Below are positions 1 through 6,882 of a stretch of DNA of 22,298 nucleotides, piece after piece (the stretch's first letter is position 1; every line of letters begins with the position of its first letter). Location of the stretch: positions 1 through 22,298 of the forward strand of contig CAZBQD010000035.1 of the NCBI GenBank assembly GCA_964493995.1. The letters run 5' to 3'. This stretch comes from GCA-002282575 sp964493995 (GTDB taxonomy: Bacteria > Pseudomonadota > Gammaproteobacteria > Thiomicrospirales > Thiomicrospiraceae). The position numbers and the translations under genes were made by a program. Under the pieces are notes generated by a model that made no database searches, had not been told where the DNA came from, and saw only the letters and a list, made by a program, of their open reading frames with translations.

Positions 1-517
1 CGCCTTTCACACCGTGACAACTGGCACATGGCGTAATCAGACGCTTAGCATCGCCCTGGCGCACGATAGTGTCAGCATTTTTATGTGCTGCCTTCGATAA
101 TTCAGGCTTTACACTAGCCGTCGGTAACGATTGAGCGGCATAATAAACCGATAAATCCGCCATTTGCTGATGAGTCAGCATCGCAGCCGCCGCTGCCATA
201 GCGCCAGCACCCTGATGTTGCGCAAAACGCCCTTGTGCATAATCGAGTAGGGTTTTATAAGTGTACTCAACACGTTGCCCTGCTGTTGACGGCCAGTTAC
301 GCGTTAAGGCTTGCCCAGCTTCACCATGACAGCTGGCACACATCATATCCTGATTGAGCTGTTTGCCACGAGCCACATCCCCCTTAGGCATAGCGGTCAG
401 GGTGGCTTGCAGTTCAGCAGGTGTCCATTCACTGACTTTAGCAGTGTGCTCTTGCGCCAAAACTAAGCCGCTTAACATTAAAACACCGCTTAGAGTAATA
501 ACAGAAGTTAATTTCAT
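1..517 (-). CDS. Di-heme cytochrome c (c4-like), 3' end cut by window edge
   Basis: This is a secreted c-type cytochrome, expected to carry electrons in the periplasm. The visible 172 residues start with a Sec signal peptide (about residues 1-21). Two CASCH heme-binding motifs follow at residues 60-64 and 164-168, giving the two-domain layout of cytochrome c4-type proteins. The reading frame is still open at base 1, so the C-terminus is missing. The start is the ATG at 517, preceded by a strong AGGAG ribosome site that overlaps the stop of the upstream fccB-like gene (10-nt gap), so it is the last visible gene of the sulfide operon. Inference: it could be the electron acceptor of the flavocytochrome or the link to a terminal oxidase, making up for the single-heme FccA upstream. 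The family call is sure at the level of c-type di-heme cytochrome, less so for the exact subgroup. Confidence 0.85.
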   Translation of the reverse strand, partial: MKLTSVITLSGVLMLSGLVLAQEHTAKVSEWTPAELQATLTAMPKGDVARGKQLNQDMMCASCHGEAGQALTRNWPSTAGQRVEYTYKTLLDYAQGRFAQHQGAGAMAAAAAMLTHQQMADLSVYYAAQSLPTASVKPELSKAAHKNADTIVRQGDAKRLITPCASCHGVKG

Positions 518-527
518 GCTCATCTCC

Positions 528-1868
528 TCAAGCAAAACAATCTTGGGTAAAGCTACGCATCCAAGCTTGCTGGTAAGCAGCACCTAGGCGAATCTGCGCC
601 GGTGTTTGCTGCAAAGATGGATAGCGGTCGGGATTTACACGATACATCACATTACCTTCTTTCAAACGGAACACGTCGGCAACAAATAGCCCATAATCAC
701 TGCCCGCCAAGGCGTAACAGGTATTTTCCCACACCGGATTATCATTAGGGTCTTTACCCACCAGTGCATTCACCACCGCCATTGCGGTCACTTTCGCCTG
801 ACTGTTAGCAGAATAACCCGATTTAGGTGCCATACCGCCGTGCGTAGCATCACCCAGCACATAAACATCTTTGAAATGATTGGAGGCGAAATCGGTTAAG
901 TTGACCGGACACCAGCCTTTATCATCGGTCAGTCCCAGTTGCTGGGCGATTTTACCAGCGCGCATCGGTGCAATGACATTGAGTACATCGGCTTGAATAG
1001 TCCCCGCTTCAAAGTGCACGGTTTTACTCGCTGCATCAATCGATTTCACCTTACCGCCGTCTTTGGCTCTCACCCACTCTAAACGTGAAGGCGTGCTATG
1101 GGTTTTGACATCCTCAGGCATAGCTTCCATAAATTCAGCGGGAATATTGAAGTTGTAAAGACGATTCCATCCCAGCAACATATTCTTGTCGGTAACAAAT
1201 TCATTTTTCGGGTCTAGAATGACAATTTTGGCATTTGGATTATGCTTCGCACACCATTCTGTTACCAAGGCCGCACGTTCGTAAGGACCAGGCGGACAAC
1301 GATAAGGGTTTGGAGGCGCTACCAGCACAAAGGTGCCGCCCTGTGGCATGGATTTGAGCTGGTTCGCTAGTAATTGTGTCTGCGCCCCCGGAATCCAACC
1401 GTTCGGAATACTGTTATTGGCAAGGGTTTCTGAATAGCCTTCGACCTTATCGTACATAATTTCAATACCAGGCGATACTACCAGCTTGTCATAACTGATG
1501 TCTTTACCACCAGCAAGGCGTAAACGCTTCTTGTCTAAATCACCACCAACAACCGTATCAAAAACAAACTCAATGCCATATTTGCGGGCAAAGTCATCGT
1601 AGGTCACTTCTAAGTCTTTCATACCAATATGACCAGTAATCACCTCGGTACTACCGTAAGGGCGAATGTAGGTACGATTTTTTTCAATCACCGTGACACG
1701 TATGTCCTTATCAGCCAGTTTTAGATATTTAGCAAAGGTAGCTCCACCGACACCCCCACCCAGCACCACGACATGGGCTTGAGCTTGGGCAAATAAACCT
1801 TTTGTTGGCAAAGCCAACGATAAGACACCCAAACTGGTAGCTGTTAAAAATTGACGACGATTCATCAT
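528..1868 (-). CDS. fccB: Flavocytochrome c sulfide dehydrogenase, flavoprotein subunit (FccB/SoxF-like)
   Basis: This FAD-dependent periplasmic subunit oxidises sulfide and passes electrons to a c-type heme partner. From the ATG at 1868 the protein has 446 residues. A twin-arginine signal (RRQF, residues 4-7) is followed by a GGGVGG dinucleotide-binding loop near residue 37, and a second FAD motif (VLGDATHGG) lies near 337-345. The two cysteines that form the redox-active disulfide in the Allochromatium vinosum enzyme have clear counterparts, C191 (RCPPGPYERA) and C320 (GWCPV). The cysteine that covalently holds FAD in that enzyme (TCYLSNEVI context) is replaced: here residues 68-77 read IRPYGSTEVI, with proline at the cysteine position. 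A longer start at 1883 is possible but places the AGGAG ribosome site inside the gene, so 1868 is preferred. It sits 11 nt after the fccA-like gene. Confidence 0.9.
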   Translation of the reverse strand: MMNRRQFLTATSLGVLSLALPTKGLFAQAQAHVVVLGGGVGGATFAKYLKLADKDIRVTVIEKNRTYIRPYGSTEVITGHIGMKDLEVTYDDFARKYGIEFVFDTVVGGDLDKKRLRLAGGKDISYDKLVVSPGIEIMYDKVEGYSETLANNSIPNGWIPGAQTQLLANQLKSMPQGGTFVLVAPPNPYRCPPGPYERAALVTEWCAKHNPNAKIVILDPKNEFVTDKNMLLGWNRLYNFNIPAEFMEAMPEDVKTHSTPSRLEWVRAKDGGKVKSIDAASKTVHFEAGTIQADVLNVIAPMRAGKIAQQLGLTDDKGWCPVNLTDFASNHFKDVYVLGDATHGGMAPKSGYSANSQAKVTAMAVVNALVGKDPNDNPVWENTCYALAGSDYGLFVADVFRLKEGNVMYRVNPDRYPSLQQTPAQIRLGAAYQQAWMRSFTQDCFA

Positions 1869-1879
1869 AGTTATTCTCC

Positions 1880-2182
1880 TCAATCCAACTTTTGCGCGGC
1901 AAAATAGTCTGCCATGGCTTCATATTCCGCTGGTGTAAAGCCTTCAGCGACTTTAATCATCAGCGTTGAGGCACGTTTACCCGATTTGAAATCGGTCATG
2001 GCTTGCACAAACTGTGCTTTAGACATGCCAGCTAAGGCAGGAAAGGCTTCGTTCGCTAACTTGCCTTGTGTGCCATGACAAGCCGCACAGCTTTGTGCCG
2101 CCATTTCACCTGGCATGGGTTCGGCTATCACGGGTAACGCCAAGATAAACAGCGATGACAATAAGATTTTATTGATGTTCAT
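1880..2182 (-). CDS. fccA: Mono-heme cytochrome c, FccA-like subunit of flavocytochrome c
   Basis: This 100-residue secreted cytochrome has a Sec signal peptide (about residues 1-20) and one CAACH heme motif near residue 32. The region after the heme (GKRASTLM, then TPAEYEAMADYF) closely resembles the first domain of the di-heme FccA of Allochromatium vinosum as I remember it, so I assign it as the electron-accepting partner of the FccB-like flavoprotein immediately downstream. Compared with the classical FccA (about 175-200 residues, two hemes), the entire second heme domain is absent. The start is the ATG at 2182, with a GAGGAA ribosome site. A longer in-frame extension to 2329 overlaps the upstream membrane gene and is rejected. 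It begins 11 nt after that gene, consistent with one operon. Confidence 0.82.
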   Translation of the reverse strand: MNINKILLSSLFILALPVIAEPMPGEMAAQSCAACHGTQGKLANEAFPALAGMSKAQFVQAMTDFKSGKRASTLMIKVAEGFTPAEYEAMADYFAAQKLD

Positions 2183-2193
2183 GAAACAGTTCC

Positions 2194-3423
2194 TCATTGC
2201 ATCCACACATAAAAACCAACGGCAAAGAATTGCACAATCCACAATACAATTAGCGATAACGCAATGTGTCCCATACGCACGACGGTAGCTGAAGGCGTGT
2301 ATTGCCCAACCGTTTGGCCCGCTTGCCATGCCACAGTTAACAAATAACCCAGCACACCACCACCCAATACGGCAAAGGTAATGAAAAACAGTAGCGTGCT
2401 ATACCAATCAATATTGAGTGGATAACCCATGACATCGAAACCAAACTGACCGACCAGCACCGACCAGCGCAAGGCTTCACGCGCTGCCGCTACGATAATC
2501 AGTGCAACGGCTCCCACAGGTAAGACCATATAGCTGTGCATCGAATCACGTTGTTGATTCCACACCCAATTGGCATAAGCCACAAAGCCTAACAAAGCCA
2601 CTAAGGACACCAACACCCAAGGACTGGTCGCAAATTCAGCTTGTTTTCCTTCTAACCCCATTAGCCAGAAAGCAGCGACAATGACAGAAATAACACCACC
2701 GAAAGTCACCCATTTCAACCCTAGCCCGCCAACCCAATCTAAGTAAGCATGGTCAGCATCGGCACGCACACGGAAGAAACGACGCATAGCGATTAAGAAA
2801 GCGCCCGTTACTGGCACGCTCAAACTGATAAAGAAGGCAAAGCGCCACAAATTAAAACTGTGCAATTGCGTGCCAGAGGTATCCAACTTGCCTTCTGGGG
2901 CATACCACTGCATCCACAAGTCGGGTGAGAGCATTTGGTTGGTTAACACGTGCATAATGAAACCCACGACCAACAGCAATACGACTGAAGCCAGCAAACT
3001 TCCAGGACACTTAACCGATTGTTTTGGATTGGCTAGGTCGCCATTCATCCAATAATAGGCATACATGAGAATGTAACCGACACTAAGAATGACAATAAAA
3101 CCAATCACCCACCAAGCCGACAGCACATTACTGGCATACCAGAAGGGATCGTAAATCACCTGTACAAACAGTAAGGGAGCGACACCGATCACAATCGCCA
3201 CCGACAACATGACTTTACCCACACCCAACATGGTGCTGGCGAGTTGACGCTTGTGCGCGTCTTTCGATAAAGAACCCCACAGAGTCAGGCCGGTTGCACC
3301 CAACATCAGCTGCACCGCAGCAATGTGCAGGGCAAAGGTCAGCACCCCAAGCACCAAAAACACCAAGGGATGCGTCGGCAACCCAGCCGGGTCGCGCAAG
3401 GCATTTAATACTTCAGCTTCCAT
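2194..3423 (-). CDS. Polytopic membrane subunit paired with the CydA-like cytochrome fusion
   Basis: This is a 409-residue integral membrane protein with roughly ten hydrophobic segments and no CXXCH motif. I do not recognise it as a named protein. Its first helix carries a histidine (H33) followed by an LMLGATG stretch, and the next helices (GVAPLLFVQVIY, near residues 80-91) resemble the first half of CydA, the heme-bearing subunit of cytochrome bd. It may therefore be a divergent CydA paralogue used as second subunit, much as CydA' pairs with CydA in some archaea. That is an inference from pattern, not an alignment. It starts 3 nt after the stop of the cytochrome-fusion gene, and its GGAGAA ribosome site overlaps that stop, which suggests translational coupling and a 1:1 complex. 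An NrfD-like quinone-linked anchor is an alternative. Confidence 0.6.
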   Translation of the reverse strand: MEAEVLNALRDPAGLPTHPLVFLVLGVLTFALHIAAVQLMLGATGLTLWGSLSKDAHKRQLASTMLGVGKVMLSVAIVIGVAPLLFVQVIYDPFWYASNVLSAWWVIGFIVILSVGYILMYAYYWMNGDLANPKQSVKCPGSLLASVVLLLVVGFIMHVLTNQMLSPDLWMQWYAPEGKLDTSGTQLHSFNLWRFAFFISLSVPVTGAFLIAMRRFFRVRADADHAYLDWVGGLGLKWVTFGGVISVIVAAFWLMGLEGKQAEFATSPWVLVSLVALLGFVAYANWVWNQQRDSMHSYMVLPVGAVALIIVAAAREALRWSVLVGQFGFDVMGYPLNIDWYSTLLFFITFAVLGGGVLGYLLTVAWQAGQTVGQYTPSATVVRMGHIALSLIVLWIVQFFAVGFYVWMQ

Positions 3424-3426
3424 TTT

Positions 3427-4827
3427 TCATTCTCCTGTTTTCGCTTGCGCTAGGGCACTGGCTTTCAACTTCCATTGCTCCGCCACCTTCATATCGGTCA
3501 TCGAAGCTAAATAAACGGCCAAAGCTTCGGCCTCGTTATCTTTTAACGGTATTTTAGGCATATAAAGCGTATTACCCGTTGCCAGCGCACCCAGTAGATA
3601 CTGCTTAATGGCGTTAACATCGGTATTACCACCAAAGTAATTCACCATCGGGCGAATGCCGGTTTCACTTAAACTATGACAGTTACTACACATGCTCAGC
3701 GCCACCACATGCCCCACTTCCAACACGTTATCTGGCGTCACTTCGCGCAAATTGTCGGGAATAAAGGGATGGGCCTTGAGCACGCCGACTTTTTCCAAAA
3801 TGGGAATTTCAGAATGAATATTCAGTCCAGGCACATCGCGCGCAATCACTTGATTGGAATAAACATACTGACCTGACACATAGGGTTTACGAATGGATTC
3901 ACGCGCCACCTCTTCTGGCCACAAACCAAATACCAACAAGTAAACCGTTGCTAAAGAAGCCACCGTTGTCGTAATCATGCGTGGCTTAAACAACAGCGCC
4001 AAAAAGTAGAACACCATGCCGCCCACCACACTCAACAAAGCAGGCACAAAATAGTCAGGCAAACGATTTTCCATGACCAAATGGGCGTAATCAGGCAAGG
4101 TGGTTAAATACCAGCTGAATAATGAAGCACCCGCAATGGTCGATACCAAACCCATCAGCGCCATATAACGTGACAGCTCTCGACGTAAGTCATCTTCTTT
4201 GAAACGTGACAAGACAATGCTACCGACGACGGCCGTAATCGACATCATAAAAAAGGTGCGCATCGCCAGCTGAGCAAAGGTGTTTGAACCATAAAAGCCA
4301 TTCAAATAACCGCCTTCAGTAAACCAGACCTCTTTACCCGGCCACATCATAAAAGATAAGATACCCAAAATAATAAGCATGGTGGCATAAGACGCCAAAC
4401 CGAAAATCCAAGTGATGCGCAAGTGGGTACGTTGGTCAATCTTACCGACCAAGTAAACCACCATGTACACACCCACCACTTCGATGACGAAGAACACCCA
4501 TTCGGTTGCCCATTTCCAGACAAAACTATGAATCAACGATGAGATGCCACGAGGACTAGCGACGGTGGTAGAGTACCAAATACCCGGACCAGTAATCGAC
4601 CCTAACACATAGGAAAAGACTAATAGAAACAGACCGTATTTCTTGATGTACTCTAAGTACTCAGGCTTATTACGACTGTAAGCGATGGTTGCCAAAGCGG
4701 CAAAGAAGATGGCGGCGCCAACCGATGTGTGCGAAAAGAGTACGTGAACCGTGGCAATAATGCCGACGACCCAACCGCTTCCCACCCCAGGCTCATACCA
4801 GGTCGGAAATAAACCGATGATGTCCAT
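3427..4827 (-). CDS. CydA-like (cytochrome bd superfamily) membrane protein with C-terminal cytochrome c domain
   Basis: This 466-residue protein has about eight transmembrane helices (residues 20-302) followed by a periplasmic cytochrome c domain. The c domain has a CSNCH heme motif at 380-384 and a likely axial methionine, M423, in a YMPKIPL context. The first helix has H28 followed by LFSHTSVGAA, which matches the CydA helix that carries the heme d ligand His19 (HFLF...LG). A GPGIWY segment and glutamates E109 and E116 fall where CydA has its conserved glycine turn and proton-path glutamates. The helix matching CydA His186 (b558 ligand) instead reads AMRTFFMMS, without histidine. Fusions of this kind occur in the cytochrome c-associated branches of the bd superfamily, which are thought not to use quinol. 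It is the first gene of the operon, with a GGAG site 7 nt before the ATG. Oxygen reduction is inferred; NO or sulfur chemistry is not excluded. Confidence 0.7.
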   Translation of the reverse strand: MDIIGLFPTWYEPGVGSGWVVGIIATVHVLFSHTSVGAAIFFAALATIAYSRNKPEYLEYIKKYGLFLLVFSYVLGSITGPGIWYSTTVASPRGISSLIHSFVWKWATEWVFFVIEVVGVYMVVYLVGKIDQRTHLRITWIFGLASYATMLIILGILSFMMWPGKEVWFTEGGYLNGFYGSNTFAQLAMRTFFMMSITAVVGSIVLSRFKEDDLRRELSRYMALMGLVSTIAGASLFSWYLTTLPDYAHLVMENRLPDYFVPALLSVVGGMVFYFLALLFKPRMITTTVASLATVYLLVFGLWPEEVARESIRKPYVSGQYVYSNQVIARDVPGLNIHSEIPILEKVGVLKAHPFIPDNLREVTPDNVLEVGHVVALSMCSNCHSLSETGIRPMVNYFGGNTDVNAIKQYLLGALATGNTLYMPKIPLKDNEAEALAVYLASMTDMKVAEQWKLKASALAQAKTGE

Positions 4828-4931
4828 ATTAAGGCTCCATGAATCAAAAAAAGTGATTAACGGAGCCTATTATGAAAAGAAAATGCCTCGTTTAGAATGT
4901 GGCAAATTGTCGCACTATAAAACCTTTTTTC

Positions 4932-4948
4932 AGATCAATAAATGATCT
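4932..4948. repeat. Perfect 6-bp inverted repeat in the sulfide-operon leader
   Basis: AGATCA and TGATCT flank a 5-nt spacer. It lies in the 147-nt gap between the ABC exporter stop (4975) and the start of the CydA-like gene (4827), about 105 nt upstream of that start. It could be an operator for the sulfide operon or a weak terminator for the ABC gene, but it has no U-run on the minus strand. The half-site order (ATCA...TGAT) is the reverse of an FNR box. Confidence 0.35.
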
Positions 4949-4974
4949 TTATGTCTAAAATTGAAGCAATCCCT

Positions 4975-6744
4975 TCACTGCCCACCATACAAACGCTGAT
5001 AAACACTACCATCGACAGACACCAGCTCATCATGCGAGCCTTGTTCAATAATCTGGCCATTATCGAATACCAACACCCTATCGGCTTCTTTCACCGCCGA
5101 CAAGCGATGCGCAATCACTAATAGAGTTCGACCACGCAAGAAATCGCGCATGGCCTCATGCAGTCTCGCTTCGGTATGGGTATCGAGCATCGAAGTGGCT
5201 TCGTCTAAAATCACCACCTGAGGTTGAGCCAACATCATTCGCGCAATGGCTAAGCGCTGACGCTGACCACCCGATAAGCGCACCCCGTTTCTGCCCAACA
5301 CCGTATCCAAGCCATGGGGCATGGCTTCGACGGTTTCCGCCAGTTGCGCCACACGCAGCACTTGCCACAAGTCATCATCCTGCGCCGGCAAGCCCAGCGT
5401 TAAATTGGCACGTAGCGTATCGTTGAATAACATGGGTTGTTGCAGCACCACGCCGACATGATCACGCACTTGCTCAAATCCCAATTCCGTGACCGGTTGA
5501 TCACCATAAAAAATCTGTCCTGCATTAGGCGCATAGAGTCCTAATAGCAACTGAACCAAAGTCGATTTACCCGCACCGGAAACCCCCACTAAAGCAACCT
5601 GCTCGCCGGGTTCAATCGACAAAGACACTTTATCTAGGACTGGAGGTGAGTCGGGATAAGCAAAACTCACCTGCTCTAATCGAATCGGCAATGCCTTGCC
5701 CGAATCAAACGCCTGCACTTTGGCGTTATAGCGCACCTCTTCTTCCGATTCTAACAACTGATTAATCCGTCCCAAGGCGGCCTTAGCGCCATAGTAAGAA
5801 TATTGCACCGATAACAACTCTTGCACCGGCCCCATCATGAACCAGAGATAACCGAACACCCCGATCATCTGACCAATGGTTAAATCAGAAAGCAGCACCG
5901 TTAGCATGGCAACGGCACGAAAAACCTCAAATCCCGCTAAAAAAATACCAAACGAAAAGCGCGATAAGGCATCGGTTTTCCAACCTGAAGCAATGGCAGC
6001 CGAACGCACTTCTTGTGCTGCGAGTTTTGCCCTTTCTAAAAAGCGCTTATCGGCATTCACCGCACGCAGTTGTTGCATGGCGTCCAAAGTTTCGGCGACC
6101 GATTGCGATAAGAGTTCGAAAGCGCCATTTTCACGTTGCTTCCAGTTTTTGACCTTTTTACCTAACACCATGGTTAAGCCAATCACAAACGGATTCAAAA
6201 ATAAGATGATGAGCGCCAGCTGCCAATGAATCCACAGTAACACCACCGCCACACCGACAATACTCAGTATGGCTACCAGCACCTTAGCCACGGTTTCGCC
6301 CAAAAACTTATCGACCGTTTCCACATCGGTGAGCAAACGCGCCGTTACTTGCCCGGAGCCTAAGGATTCATAAACACGCATACTGACGCGCGATAACTTA
6401 TCCAGCAACTGCTCACGCACCGACAGCGTAACCGTTTTCGCAATGGACACAAACAAACGAGTTGTCGCCACACCCAGCAGCAAACTGCCCAAGCGCAGCG
6501 AAATGGTGATCACCATGACGGTCAGCACCACCGCCATTGGTCCCATCCAGGACTCAGGCAACAGGCTATCCACCAGTGAGGTTAGGGTTGCAGGCTGATT
6601 GAGCAACACCTCATCTACCAACAAGGGCATCAGTAAGGGAACTGGCACTGCCACTAACGCGCCCAACACCGCTAATACTTGGCCAAAAGCGAGGGCTTTT
6701 TTATGTTGTTTAATGGATTGCCATAAACTCGATAGCGTAATCAT
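4975..6744 (-). CDS. ABC exporter half-transporter (fused permease and ATPase), MsbA/multidrug type
   Basis: This 589-residue half-transporter works as a homodimer or heterodimer in the inner membrane, coupling ATP hydrolysis to export of a lipid, peptide or drug. Residues 1-330 form the six-helix exporter domain. The ATPase domain follows from about 355: Walker A GVSGAGKST (387-395), Q-loop LQQPMLF (near 434-440), signature LSGGQRQ (490-496), Walker B VVILDEAT (510-517) and H-loop histidine H546. All catalytic motifs are intact. The ATG at 6744 is chosen because longer starts (6828) lie in the groEL terminator and add residues with no family character. A TGC-TACAAT extended -10 element lies about 37 nt upstream, so it is probably transcribed alone. 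The substrate cannot be told from sequence. Its neighbours (groEL upstream, sulfide operon downstream) give no clear clue. Confidence 0.88.
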   Translation of the reverse strand: MITLSSLWQSIKQHKKALAFGQVLAVLGALVAVPVPLLMPLLVDEVLLNQPATLTSLVDSLLPESWMGPMAVVLTVMVITISLRLGSLLLGVATTRLFVSIAKTVTLSVREQLLDKLSRVSMRVYESLGSGQVTARLLTDVETVDKFLGETVAKVLVAILSIVGVAVVLLWIHWQLALIILFLNPFVIGLTMVLGKKVKNWKQRENGAFELLSQSVAETLDAMQQLRAVNADKRFLERAKLAAQEVRSAAIASGWKTDALSRFSFGIFLAGFEVFRAVAMLTVLLSDLTIGQMIGVFGYLWFMMGPVQELLSVQYSYYGAKAALGRINQLLESEEEVRYNAKVQAFDSGKALPIRLEQVSFAYPDSPPVLDKVSLSIEPGEQVALVGVSGAGKSTLVQLLLGLYAPNAGQIFYGDQPVTELGFEQVRDHVGVVLQQPMLFNDTLRANLTLGLPAQDDDLWQVLRVAQLAETVEAMPHGLDTVLGRNGVRLSGGQRQRLAIARMMLAQPQVVILDEATSMLDTHTEARLHEAMRDFLRGRTLLVIAHRLSAVKEADRVLVFDNGQIIEQGSHDELVSVDGSVYQRLYGGQ

Positions 6745-6780
6745 TTTGTAAATTGCCCCATTCGTTAATCTAGTCTTACC

Positions 6781-6789
6781 ATTGTAGCA
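6781..6789 (-). promoter_or_regulatory. Candidate extended -10 promoter for the ABC exporter
   Basis: On the minus strand TGC is followed directly by TACAAT (5 of 6 matches to TATAAT), an extended -10 arrangement, between the groEL terminator and the ABC start at 6744. No good -35 box is seen at 17 nt. This is by eye only. Confidence 0.35.
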
Positions 6790-6815
6790 TTCAATTCCGC
6801 CCCTAAGTGGCATAA

Positions 6816-6845
6816 AAAAACCCCGCAATGACTTGCGGGGTTTTT
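6816..6845 (-). terminator. Rho-independent terminator of groESL
   Basis: A perfect 8-bp stem (CCCCGCAA, 6821-6828, with TTGCGGGG, 6833-6840) around a 4-nt loop is flanked by an A-run on the left and a T-run on the right. In the minus direction the hairpin is followed by a run of at least five U. It sits about 40 nt after the groEL stop. The A-run and T-run make it look bidirectional. Confidence 0.9.
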
Positions 6846-6882
6846 CCTGCGTGGATACACATCAAACCATAATTGGCTTAAA

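Noticed and set aside
2183..2329. N-terminal extension of the FccA-like cytochrome
   Set aside because: It overlaps the upstream membrane gene and buries the clear signal peptide that starts at 2182.
4932..4948. Palindrome considered as an FNR/ANR box
   Set aside because: FNR sites read TTGAT-N4-ATCAA; here the half-sites are in the opposite order with a 5-nt spacer.
6745..6828. Longer N-terminus for the ABC exporter starting at 6828
   Set aside because: It would begin inside the groEL terminator and adds 28 residues unlike any exporter N-terminus.
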